Source: Comamonas antarctica
Lineage (GTDB): Bacteria > Pseudomonadota > Gammaproteobacteria > Burkholderiales > Burkholderiaceae_C
Direction: 5' to 3'
Assembly (NCBI RefSeq): GCF_013363755.1
Contig: NZ_CP054840.1
Coordinates: 3,938,001 to 4,002,000, forward strand
Length of the DNA: 64,000 bases
The notes beneath the pieces are model-generated. The model was not told where the DNA came from. It saw nothing but the letters and a program-made list of their open reading frames with translations, and made no database searches. This document shows, piece by piece, positions 28,174 to 35,983 of this stretch (its first letter is position 1; every line of letters begins with the position of its first letter). The position numbers and the translations under genes are program-made.

Positions 28174-29055
28174 ATGAGCCTTGCCCAAGTTCAAAGCCGC
28201 GCCCTGCTCGGGCTGCATGCGCCGCAGGTGACGGTGGAGGTGCATCTGGCCAATGGCCTGCCCTGCTTCACGCTGGTCGGGCTCGCCGATATCGAGGTCA
28301 AGGAAGCGCGCGAGCGCGTGCGCAGCGCGCTGGTCAATGCGGGGCTGGAGTTTCCCGGCAACAAGCGCATCACGGTCAATCTCGCGCCCGCCGACCTGCC
28401 CAAGGATTCGGGGCGCTTCGACCTGCCGATCGCCATCGGCATCCTGGCCGCGAGTGGCCAGCTCGATGCCGCGCGGCTCGCGGGCTGGGAGTTCGCCGGC
28501 GAGCTGTCGCTGTCGGGCGAGCTGCGGCCGGTGCGCGGCGCGCTGGCCACCAGCCTGGCATTGCACCAGCAGCGCGAGCCGGTGCTGCAGGTGCTGCCGC
28601 CGGGCAGCGCCGAGGAGGCGGCCTGGGTGCCCGAGGCGCGCGTCTTCCGCGCTCGGCATCTGCTCGATGTGGTCCAGGCCTTCATGCCCCGTCCCGAAGA
28701 CCTTGCCGAACCGGCAAATCGCGCCGGCTGGCGGCGCGTTGAAAGCGCGCCCCTGCCGGCGTGCGACAGCCGCGCCGAGATGGCCGATGTCAAGGGCCAG
28801 GCCCAGGCCAAGCGCGCGCTGGAGATCGCGGCGGCGGGTGGCCACAGCCTGCTGCTGGTCGGCCCGCCGGGCGCGGGCAAGTCGATGCTGGCGCAGCGCT
28901 TTGCCGATCTGCTGCCGCCGATGTCGGTCGATGAAGCCCTGCAGGCCGCGGCGCTGGCCAGCCTGAGCGGGCGCTTTTGCGCGCAGCGCTGGGCGCAGCG
29001 CCCCACGGCCAGCCCGCACCATACGGCCAGCGCCGTGGCGCTGGTCGGCGGGGGC
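28174..29055 (+). pseudogene. comM: comM (Mg-chelatase-like ATPase), 5' part, split by the transposon
   Basis: Encodes residues 1-294 of ComM/YifB: the N-terminal ChlI domain (LAQVQSRALLGLHAPQVTVE) and Walker A GPPGAGKS near residue 230. Reading stops at the transposon, which adds six codons (CEFSK, stop). Joined to 52261-52932 it would restore a 517-residue ComM in frame across GGC GGG GGC / TCG CCG. ComM is a hexameric helicase that promotes branch migration during natural transformation. The truncated product lacks Walker B and the C-terminal half, so it is presumably inactive. Confidence 0.93.
29051..29055 (+). repeat. Left copy of the 5-bp target-site duplication GGGGC
   Basis: GGGGC here and at 52256-52260 flank the element exactly. 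Removing the element and one copy restores comM in frame. Five-base duplications are the rule for Tn7 relatives. Confidence 0.9.
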
Positions 29056-29103
29056 TGTGAGTTTTCTAAATAAGTGAGACGATTCCGAAATAGATGCGAC
29101 TGG
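29056..29103 (+). repeat. Transposon left end with TnsB-type binding repeats
   Basis: Terminal TGTGAG, then AAATAAGTGAGACGA at 29068 and AAATAGATGCGACTGG at 29088-29103. The second matches the right-end repeat at 52151-52166 (reverse complement) at 15 of 16 bases. The 29104-29460 stretch holds no gene I can support, only the inverted repeat at 29179-29302. Confidence 0.8.
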
Positions 29104-29178
29104 CTAATTTTGCGATCGACTTGACTTGCTGCGGCTGTAGATCCTTTGGCAGTCTGAACCGCACCGGGCCGTTCATTA

Positions 29179-29302
29179 AGAGCCGCTAACACGACCCAGC
29201 AAATCGAAGATTTGCGGTTGTTGCTAGGCGCGCAGCCGCAGGCAGTGCGAGTAGCACGACAAGGCGACGCAACGACGCAGCAAGGGTTGTGTTACCGGCT
29301 CT
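29179..29302. repeat. 19-bp inverted repeat with about 86-bp spacer
   Basis: AGAGCCGCTAACACGACCC at 29179-29197 pairs with the complement of GGGTTGTGTTACCGGCTCT at 29284-29302 (17 of 19 bases). Overall size resembles an integron attC site or a large hairpin, but the outer core does not fit GTTRRRY. Function unknown. Confidence 0.5.
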
Positions 29303-29460
29303 AAAGCTGAGTTGCAGCTTCTTGTCGCACTGCAAACTGTCTCCAGTGTAGGACAGCTCGAGAGGCACCGATCTTTGAAGCTTCTGTCTATCTTGGAAAA
29401 GCCTTGTCGATTCAGTTTGGCCGTATAAAAATCTATTTCCCAATTCATACGGCCAATCTC

Positions 29461-30360
29461 ATGACAGCACTCTGCCATCAGCCCATCCCTGACAGTGCAG
29501 CCCTCCAGATCATCAACTCAACCACGATCTACGAGGAGTACCTGCGCGCGCAGCAGAAAGCTCAGCACCTCAAAGGCGGCATGTACTGGAAAAAGCAAGG
29601 ACCATACGAGTATCTTGTCCGAACTTCGGTCGACAATCTTCAGCGAAGACTCGGACCACGCACCTCGGAAACGGAAGCGATCTACAACTCATTCGTCGCT
29701 CTAAAGCAGGAAGAAAACTCACGCTTGCTTTCTTTGCGCGAAGCACTTGACGACGCGCAGCGACTCAACCGTGCCGTGCGGGCCGGGCACGTGCCTAACA
29801 TCCTCATTTCCATTCTGCGCCGACTCCAGGATGAGGGGATGATGGAACACTTTGTTGTTATCGGACCTCAAGCAATCTACGCATACGAGGCGGCAGCAGG
29901 CGTGCGCATTACTTCGGCGTCATCCGATCGCTCGCCTGAATGGCTAAGAAATATTGGCACACAGGTCAGCCTGCTAACCGATCTGCCCAAGAAGGATGAG
30001 CCGTTGATAGCTCGCATTTTTCAACGTCTCGACCCCACTTTTACTTGGAAGAAGGCAAGCCGATTAACCGCCAGAAATGCGCGAGGTTTTGAGGTGAACC
30101 TGTACCGAAGTAGGGCCATGCTGGGCGGCCAATATTCCGCTATGCGTACATGGCGCACGCCACGATTCGTAACGCCAATAATCAGCATAAATGGGATCAT
30201 GGCCATGATGCAAACGATCTCGCCTTCTGGGTTCGTAAAACTAAAAAGAGAGGAACTTGACGCGCCCGTCTGCCCAAACAATGCTGCACAAGATCAATGT
30301 CTTGTGGACGCAGTACAAAGGCTGCTCGATACCGGCACGCTTCTCGAGCAACGGTTTTAG
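29461..30360 (+). CDS. GSU2403-type nucleotidyltransferase-fold protein, probably degenerate
   Basis: A 299-residue protein resembling the GSU2403 nucleotidyltransferase-fold family: AQHLKGGMYWKKQGPYEYLV near 35-55 and the core FVVIGPQAIYAYEAAAGVRI near 138-157. In the family this core is followed by a short DxD-type metal motif. Here ITSASSDRSPEWLRN runs directly on, and the acidic pair is not apparent, so catalysis is doubtful. It is the first cargo gene at the left end. An in-frame TTG 19 codons upstream is also open; neither start has a clear ribosome site. The assignment is by motif resemblance. Confidence 0.6.
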   Translation: MTALCHQPIPDSAALQIINSTTIYEEYLRAQQKAQHLKGGMYWKKQGPYEYLVRTSVDNLQRRLGPRTSETEAIYNSFVALKQEENSRLLSLREALDDAQRLNRAVRAGHVPNILISILRRLQDEGMMEHFVVIGPQAIYAYEAAAGVRITSASSDRSPEWLRNIGTQVSLLTDLPKKDEPLIARIFQRLDPTFTWKKASRLTARNARGFEVNLYRSRAMLGGQYSAMRTWRTPRFVTPIISINGIMAMMQTISPSGFVKLKREELDAPVCPNNAAQDQCLVDAVQRLLDTGTLLEQRF

Positions 30361-30563
30361 GCAGATCATCAGATTGCATTTTTCGACCTAAGCTAGCAGT
30401 CACAAGGCGAACGCTCTGGGGTAGCGGAAGCGTTCAAAACCTTAATTATGCGGCTGAGGTCTGTCCATGCCCTCTCCGATCGCTGTCGAAAAATAGTTTG
30501 CACCATCCCTCAGCAAGGACGCTTGTCTGCCCCAATCCGCGCTATTACGCGCAATATGCGTAG

Positions 30564-30986
30564 GAGCTCGCCCGCGGTGAGATCGCCAGCGACGCCCCCA
30601 AGAGCGACGCAAAGTGGTCTTTGCTCTGTACTCGCAAGGCCACGCTGGATGGGAGCAACAACAAGACCTATGCGCCAACCCAGCTGATACTCACAACATC
30701 CGCAGGCGCATTGCCGGTCTACCTCCCGCAGAGCAGCTTTGCGGCGGGGGCTTGGACGAGTGAATTAAGCGGGGAGGCTGCCTCGCAGGTCAAGAAGATG
30801 GTCGCGTTAGTAAGTCAGTTGGCGGGGCAGAAGATCATTGCCCAGTGCGGAGGTGATGGATTCTTTCTACGCCCTGCAGCACCAGAATGCCTGGCAAACT
30901 ACAAGGACAGCGGCCAGTTCTCACATTCCGCACCAGGTGGCAAGGGTGGGTTTAGCGGTCATTGCCGCATCTGCCTAGGCAACTGA
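30564..30986 (+). pseudogene. Remnant of an unknown gene with an in-frame TAG
   Basis: The frame reads ELARGEIASDAPKSDAKW and continues through GSNNKTYAPTQLILTTSAG to a stop at 30986. Directly before it, in the same frame, RYYAQYA ends in TAG at 30561-30563, where a glutamine codon (CAG) would give a smooth reading. This suggests a nonsense mutation in a longer gene reaching back toward 30450. The protein ends GKGGFSGHCRICLGN and is not recognised. No ribosome site is visible. The 30987-31159 stretch holds only the leader of the next operon. Confidence 0.3.
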
Positions 30987-31159
30987 CCCAGATTGGCGGT
31001 ATGCGGTTGACGACCCCATAGTCGTCGCTCTTCAACCGGTAACGAAGCGTGCAACAACTTGCAGGCTACCTGGCTAGGGGCAGTCGACTTTCACCGATAA
31101 GTTTTGTAAAGGCCCCTTACACTGACGAAATAAGACTCCTGAGCGAGTGAGAGGGATGC

Positions 31160-32011
31160 ATGAAACTGTTGATCGATGCAGAGCTGAAAACGCACACTGA
31201 CAAAAATGAACTAGTGCGCGACGTGCTGCCGGAGAATGTGAAAGGCTGCACAGTCGATTTGACCATTGGCGCAATCTTCATGCCGGGAAGTGAGGCTGGC
31301 ACGCTGGGATCGGCGACCAAGCCGCGGACTCAGTTGACGCTGATGCAAGGTGCTACGGCGGTGGTCAGCACGAACGAGGCCTTTTGCTTAGACGGCAGCC
31401 ATTCGGCGGTTGTGTTTCCTGCAAGCAGTGTTTCGCTTAAAGGCCTGCTGATGACAAATCCGGGACATGTGGACCCGAACTACCACGGGAGCCTGCACTT
31501 AACCGTGATAAATATGGGCAGTGAGCCTTATCCGTTAAAGACGGGCGACCGCCTGCTGCGCACGATGGTGTTTAAGCTGGACGGCTCTACCGCGAAGAAG
31601 GTTAGCAGTGCCAGTCCGTTGACTGAGGAACTACTGGCGAGGCTTTCCCCAGATTTTTTGGATGTGAACAAGCGTGTAGATGCCGCGGCCAAGAAGGCAA
31701 TTGACGCAGCAGATCGCCGCAACTTGCTGCGACAAGCAATGATGCCGGTGATAGTTGCTATCGTAACTGCTGTGCTCACTGTTGGATCAGGCTACCTTTC
31801 GTTGAAGGATAAGTTTGAAGAACGTATCGCGCGGATGGAAATTGCGAACAAGGACTTAAATGCCATTGTGAGGTTCGAGCAACTTGACTCCAAGCTGAGG
31901 CAGATTGGCGAGCTGACCCCGCCTGTACCGCTGGCGAAGCATATCGAGGAGTTGCGCGCCGAGATTGATGCTTTAAGGAAAGCGCAAAACGCGTCCCCGA
32001 AGAAGTTATGA
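31160..32011 (+). CDS. dUTPase/dCTP-deaminase-fold protein with C-terminal membrane helix and coiled coil
   Basis: A 283-residue two-part protein. Residues 1-145 match the trimeric dUTPase/dCTP deaminase fold, with PASSVSLKGLLMTNPGHVDP and YHGSLHLTVIN up to GDRLLRTMVF. The Asp of dUTPase motif 3 (GHVDPNYHG, Asp105) is kept, but the catalytic glutamate of dCTP deaminases (LEFYN context) is replaced by Thr. Residues 194-216 form a membrane helix, and 217-275 a likely coiled coil. A GAGGG ribosome site precedes the ATG. Its stop overlaps the ThyX-like start (ATGA). It may sense or bind a nucleotide at the membrane. No close described system is known to me. Confidence 0.7.
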   Translation: MKLLIDAELKTHTDKNELVRDVLPENVKGCTVDLTIGAIFMPGSEAGTLGSATKPRTQLTLMQGATAVVSTNEAFCLDGSHSAVVFPASSVSLKGLLMTNPGHVDPNYHGSLHLTVINMGSEPYPLKTGDRLLRTMVFKLDGSTAKKVSSASPLTEELLARLSPDFLDVNKRVDAAAKKAIDAADRRNLLRQAMMPVIVAIVTAVLTVGSGYLSLKDKFEERIARMEIANKDLNAIVRFEQLDSKLRQIGELTPPVPLAKHIEELRAEIDALRKAQNASPKKL

Positions 32012-32766
32012 AAATTTACCTGATAGCTGCCCCATGCCTCACCGGTGGCATGCAAGCCTTTCTTGACAATCGCCTCGAGAGTTGGCAGTACGACGAAAGT
32101 GCGTCAGACGCTGAGTTGCTTGTCGAAGCTGCAGGGCGCGTCTGCTACATGTCTTTTGGCGAGCGTCAGTTCCGTAAGCGAACGGGCGACTACCTAGCAA
32201 ATATCATGGCGCAAGGACACGATAGCGTGCTCGAACATGCGAACTTCACGCTGCTGGCTGACGGGATTTCGCGCGCACTGAGCCACCAGCTTGTAAGGCA
32301 TCGTGCGGGCTTTGCCTATAGTCAGCTTTCTCAGCAGTATCACGACGAGTCGGGTGCTGCCTTCGTCGAGCCAGCCGGGTTAGGTACGAATTTAGACGCA
32401 CAGCGCCTGTGGCGCGCGGCTAACGCATCTGCGCTTGAGGCTTACCGCGCGCTGTTGACTGAAGCGAATGATTTGGGGGGGAGCACACTGGATCAGAAAG
32501 AGCGAAAGCGCATGTTGCGGTCGGTGGCGCGTAGCGTGCTGCCCAATGCAACAGCAACCTCGCTGGTGGTGACTGGTAATGCGCGGGCTTGGCGCCATGT
32601 GCTCGCTGTGCGTGGCTGCATAGCCGGCGATCTGGAAATGCGGGGCTACTGCGTTGAGGTTCTGCGCGTACTCGGTGGTGCAGCACCTGCGCTTTTTGCC
32701 GACTTCTACATCGAGCAAGATGCTCATGGAGAACTTGTGCGACAACACGCCGATGCCGAAGTATGA
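32008..32766 (+). CDS. ThyX-like (flavin-dependent thymidylate synthase family) protein with altered signature
   Basis: A 252-residue protein of ThyX length and plan: GHDSVLEHANFTLLADGISR (residues 70-89) and the signature region RHRAGFAYSQLSQQY (97-111). Compared with the ThyX form RHRxFSYSQLSQRY it has one extra residue, Ala where the conserved Ser stands, and Gln for the final Arg. These residues contact dUMP or FAD in ThyX, so normal dTMP synthesis is questionable. It is coupled by ATGA overlaps to the dUTPase-fold gene before it and the NTPase after it. Possible roles are a modified nucleotide methyltransferase or a nucleotide sensor. Confidence 0.75.
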   Translation: MKIYLIAAPCLTGGMQAFLDNRLESWQYDESASDAELLVEAAGRVCYMSFGERQFRKRTGDYLANIMAQGHDSVLEHANFTLLADGISRALSHQLVRHRAGFAYSQLSQQYHDESGAAFVEPAGLGTNLDAQRLWRAANASALEAYRALLTEANDLGGSTLDQKERKRMLRSVARSVLPNATATSLVVTGNARAWRHVLAVRGCIAGDLEMRGYCVEVLRVLGGAAPALFADFYIEQDAHGELVRQHADAEV

Positions 32767-33365
32767 GTTCCTTAATGCTGAGTCCAGATGAACGAGCACA
32801 ACTCGCAAATGCCGTCGCAGTGGCACGGCCTTGCCCAACTCGCTGGTGCGTAATAACTGGAGCTCCCGGCAGTGGCAAGACCACTTTGGTCCGGTTGTTG
32901 AGCGCGCAAGGTTTGCCTGTTGTGGAAGATCCAGGACGAGCTATCCTGCAAGAGCGCCTCGCGCGCGGTATAGATGTCGACCGCACAGGCTCTAGCTACA
33001 TGCGCTTCCAACAAGAGGTGCTTGAACGCGAAAATGCGATGATCGCTTGCGCTGATCCGGGGCAGCGCGTGTTCTTTGACTATGGCATTGCCGAGTCGCT
33101 TGCGTTCATGAAGCTAGCGGGACTTCCCTGGTCCATGCATTTTGTCGATGCCGCGGCCGCGCTGCGGTTTGAGCGAGTGTTCCTGCTATCTCCGTTGTCC
33201 ATACAAAACTCTTTTGACGGCATTCGTGTTGAGACTGATGCGCAGCGTCAGAAATTGTGGATGCTGATCGGCGAGGTCTATCAAGCTCTCGGCATGCAAA
33301 TCGTCGATGTGCCGAACGGATCAGTGGCGCAGCGATTGGGCATGGTGCTCGCTGCGCTGACCTAG
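32763..33365 (+). CDS. P-loop NTPase/kinase (AAA_28-like)
   Basis: A 200-residue single-domain P-loop protein. Walker A is GAPGSGKT at 33-40, followed by VVEDPGRAIL (as in the NadR/AAA_28 kinase-like group), an aspartate-containing VFFDYGIAESL as Walker B, and the lid-like LSPLSIQNSFDGIRVETDAQ. It closes the three-gene coupled operon (ATGA overlap with the ThyX-like gene) and converges on the Mrr-type gene 40 bp away. It could phosphorylate a nucleotide or nucleoside handled by its partners. Confidence 0.75.
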   Translation: MSSLMLSPDERAQLANAVAVARPCPTRWCVITGAPGSGKTTLVRLLSAQGLPVVEDPGRAILQERLARGIDVDRTGSSYMRFQQEVLERENAMIACADPGQRVFFDYGIAESLAFMKLAGLPWSMHFVDAAAALRFERVFLLSPLSIQNSFDGIRVETDAQRQKLWMLIGEVYQALGMQIVDVPNGSVAQRLGMVLAALT

Positions 33366-33404
33366 GAAATTTTTGAGATAGCCCCCTGAATCTCCGGACA
33401 TGGC

Positions 33405-34481
33405 CTAACATAGCGACTGGACGGTGTACGGAACTACGGGGGCAAGACCGGTTGTGTACAGAGACTTCAGTGCCGACAGGCGCGCCAGCGTCACTTCAAC
33501 CTTGGGCCTCATCTCAATCCATTGCTCCCGGCTCTTTTGCGGATCCGCAAGGAAGAGATAGGGGCCATCAATCAGTAGCCGCATGACCGCGGCTAGCGCA
33601 CGCCTGGGTTCGCCGCGACCGAGAGATGTCCTTAGGTCGTCCGCCGTTTTGCCTATGCGCTTCATATGAGTGAGAGCCTGTGCAAGGGATGCATCCAGTC
33701 TTTCGACGTCTGCGCCAGCGTCAAGAGCTGCCTCAGTCGCGTCAAGAAAGGACTTAACCGACGCAGTGAACTCACAAATCTTTGGTTGGACCAATAAAAG
33801 AGCACTCTGGCGTGTGCTATGAAGTTCGTCGAGGCACGCAGAGATCCGCGTAAAGCTTTGTTCTGCTCCTTCAATAAATGACGCACCGCTCTCATAGCGA
33901 CTGCCGATTGTGCCGACAATGAGTGGAAATTCGCCAGCTTGCGCGTGTGGCAACGCGATTGTCTTCAGTTCAAAAACGATGGACAGAAGGTCCAGCGGCG
34001 ACTCCTGACGCCCCACTCTTTCTGACTCGCCTGAATAGTCCGAGACGTCGAACTCATCGTAGATCCGTCGCTGAAGTAAGTGCAGTGAGCGCCCGAGTTG
34101 CGCTAGTTGCTGCTCCTCCATGTCCGGACGCGCGTGTTCGACTAGCTCGTCAAAGCTGGTGAGTGTGATGTTCGACTTCTGCGCGGCCCGAAGTGCGCCT
34201 GCCTGGAAGCCAGACTCCGACAGAAGAAAGGCACGGTCGGCGCCTACGTCGGTAGCAATCTGTGCTAATGCAAGCACTTTCTCCTTCGGGATTGCCGTAT
34301 TCCAGAGCTTGCACTCAACAATCCATAAGATTGCAACGCCGAACATCGTTCGCGTCGCGACCACGTCGACTGCGTGTACAGCTCTTGCGCCCACGACATC
34401 GCCTTCGATATGTACCGCAAACCCAAGGGCGCGAAACAGATCTGCCACCTTCTCCTGATACACGCGCCAGGGTACCGACAT
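33405..34481 (-). CDS. Mrr-type restriction endonuclease-like protein
   Basis: A 358-residue protein with an N-terminal Mrr_cat PD-(D/E)xK nuclease domain: WRVYQEKVADLFRALGFAV, the Asp in HAVDVVATR, and IVECKLW (E-x-K) near residues 53-58, then GFQAGALRAAQKSNITL. The C-terminal 230 residues are alpha-helical and not recognised, perhaps a target-sensing region. Mrr nucleases cut modified DNA in other systems; here the substrate is unknown. AAGGA lies just before the ATG. The IS66 derivative inserted only about 50 bp upstream of its start. Confidence 0.75.
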   Translation of the reverse strand: MSVPWRVYQEKVADLFRALGFAVHIEGDVVGARAVHAVDVVATRTMFGVAILWIVECKLWNTAIPKEKVLALAQIATDVGADRAFLLSESGFQAGALRAAQKSNITLTSFDELVEHARPDMEEQQLAQLGRSLHLLQRRIYDEFDVSDYSGESERVGRQESPLDLLSIVFELKTIALPHAQAGEFPLIVGTIGSRYESGASFIEGAEQSFTRISACLDELHSTRQSALLLVQPKICEFTASVKSFLDATEAALDAGADVERLDASLAQALTHMKRIGKTADDLRTSLGRGEPRRALAAVMRLLIDGPYLFLADPQKSREQWIEMRPKVEVTLARLSALKSLYTTGLAPVVPYTVQSLC

Positions 34482-34617
34482 TCCTTCTCCTTCAAGTATT
34501 TAGGTCCGATTTTCCATCGGCGTAGGTGGTCCGAGTATCGGACCCGTCCAGTAATCCCATCTTTATGCTGAACAGATCTTTGAGCAATATCGCGTCCACG
34601 AAACAACCGTGCACACG

Positions 34618-34815
34618 ATGCTCAAAGACTCTCAGTCCCCTCGCTATTCGGCGCCGCGAACGCGCCGCACCTACGCGCCACAGTTCAACGCTGAGCTGAT
34701 CGCTGCGTACCTGCAGACCGGCGCATCAATTGCCGCCACAGCGCGTGAACATGGCATGAATGCCAATCTGCTCCATCGCTGGGTCAAGGAGCATCGTCTG
34801 GGCCGGCACCAGATC
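34618..34815 (+). pseudogene. IS66 tnpA, 5' remnant
   Basis: MLKDSQSPRYSAPRTRRTYA then FNAELIAAYLQTGASIAATA and HGMNANLLHRWVKEHR: the helix-turn-helix part of the IS66 small accessory protein. The family resemblance ends near 34815, and the open frame running to 35007 is then read in the wrong frame over tnpB. Confidence 0.7.
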
Positions 34816-34892
34816 GCCTGCGATACGGCGCCCGCAGATGTGTGCGGCATCGCTGCGCACGGCGGCGATGCGGCTGCTGTGCCCCGCTGGAC

Positions 34893-35180
34893 ATGCGTGC
34901 CGGCACCAACACAGCCCTGGCCCACGTGGTCGCCGTGTGCGGCGCCGCCCATCCCCACCATGCCTATCTGTTCGCCAACAAGCGCGCCAATCGCATCAAG
35001 GTGCTAGTGCACGACGGCATCGGCATCTGGCTGGCGCCTCGGCGCCTGCATCAGGGCAAGCTCGTCTGGCCCGCACCTGGTAATAAACAGTGGCCGCTGG
35101 AGCCTGCACAGCCTGACAACCGAGTGCTGGGCCTGCCCTGGCAACGCATGGGAAACGCCGGCAACATCACCGTGGTCTGA
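34893..35180 (+). pseudogene. IS66 tnpB, truncated
   Basis: MRAGTNTALAHVVAVCGAAH then PHHAYLFANKRANRIKVLVH and DGIGIWLAPRRLHQGKLVWP: the IS66 Orf2/TnpB protein. After about residue 65 the normal sequence is lost (GNKQWPLEPAQPDNRVLG) up to the stop at 35180. Confidence 0.75.
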
Positions 35181-35287
35181 CGCTGATGCGCAATCCGTGG
35201 ATCTGCGCATGACACCGCCAAGGCGCTGGATTACAGCTGCGGCGCTGGACTGCGCTGACACGCTTCGCGGCTGACGGGCAATTGCCC

Positions 35288-35523
35288 ATGGATAACAACT
35301 GGATCAAAAACCAGACTCGCCATTGGCCGCAACAACTGGCTATTCGCCGGCAGCCTGCGCACGGGCCAACGTGCGGCTGCGGTGATGAGCCTGGTGCAGT
35401 CGGCGCGCATGAACAGGCATGACCCCTATGCCTACCTGAAGGATGTGCTCACGCGCTTCCCTACGCACCGGGCCAGCCGGATCGAAAAACTGCTGCCGCA
35501 TCGCTGGCAGGCCGCGAACTCCT
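35288..35523 (+). pseudogene. IS66 tnpC transposase, C-terminal remnant
   Basis: DNNWIKNQTR, then after a frame change NNWLFAGSLRTGQRAAAVMS and HDPYAYLKDVLTRFPTHRAS: the C-terminus of the IS66 DDE transposase. The catalytic core is absent. From 35585 to 35983 I see no gene; the last 130 bases are AT-rich and probably hold the promoter of the next gene. Confidence 0.75.
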
Positions 35524-35983
35524 GATCAGTAACAGGGTGGCCGGCGACGATCAACATGGGATCGCCGCGCGGTTACCGAGTATCGGATCCGGGCATGCAG
35601 CCTTAAGCCATGAAGGACACCATCGGAGCCCATGCTGTGGCCCGTTCACCTCAGTCTTGACCGCCCAATTTGAAGTCAGCAGCGGTCATTGCCGCCGCTG
35701 AATTTCGCATGACTGCTTTCGGTCGTGGCTGCCATCCGACTGACAGACTTGGCTGGTCGCAACCAGCCTGACGCAGACAAGCCTATCAATCTTCAGGTCT
35801 TGCGCGCACGTTGGCTTGATGTGCGTCATGCACTATTCCACACGCTAAAAGTGAAGAAATTAGATTGCCTAAGTGATTGATTTTTCTAATAAAAATCGAT
35901 TCTAACGGTTAGCAAGGCTCCGGAATCAGTGACTTTCCACACCCGCGAAGAGACCAAGACGCCTTATAGCAACGTGTCTTATC

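Larger units (their letters stand above)
34540..35576 (+). mobile_element. Internally deleted IS66-family element
   Basis: 1,037 bp bounded by the 8-bp target duplication CGAGTATC (34532-34539 and 35577-35584), the duplication length typical of IS66. The ends are imperfect inverted repeats (left GGACCCGTCCAGTAATCCCAT, right complement GTAACCGCGCGGCGATCCCAT). It holds a tnpA 5' part, a tnpB part and the last 80 codons of tnpC. A complete IS66 is about 2.5 kb, so most of tnpC is missing. The element cannot move on its own. Confidence 0.85.

Noticed and set aside
29179..29302. Integron attC site
   Set aside because: The overall size and inverted arms fit, but the outer cores do not match RYYYAAC/GTTRRRY and no integrase gene is present, so I left it as an unexplained inverted repeat.
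31106..31120. Operator palindrome GTAAAGGCCCCTTAC before the dUTPase-fold gene
   Set aside because: The arms are imperfect and short, no regulator gene is adjacent, and nothing distinguishes it from chance.
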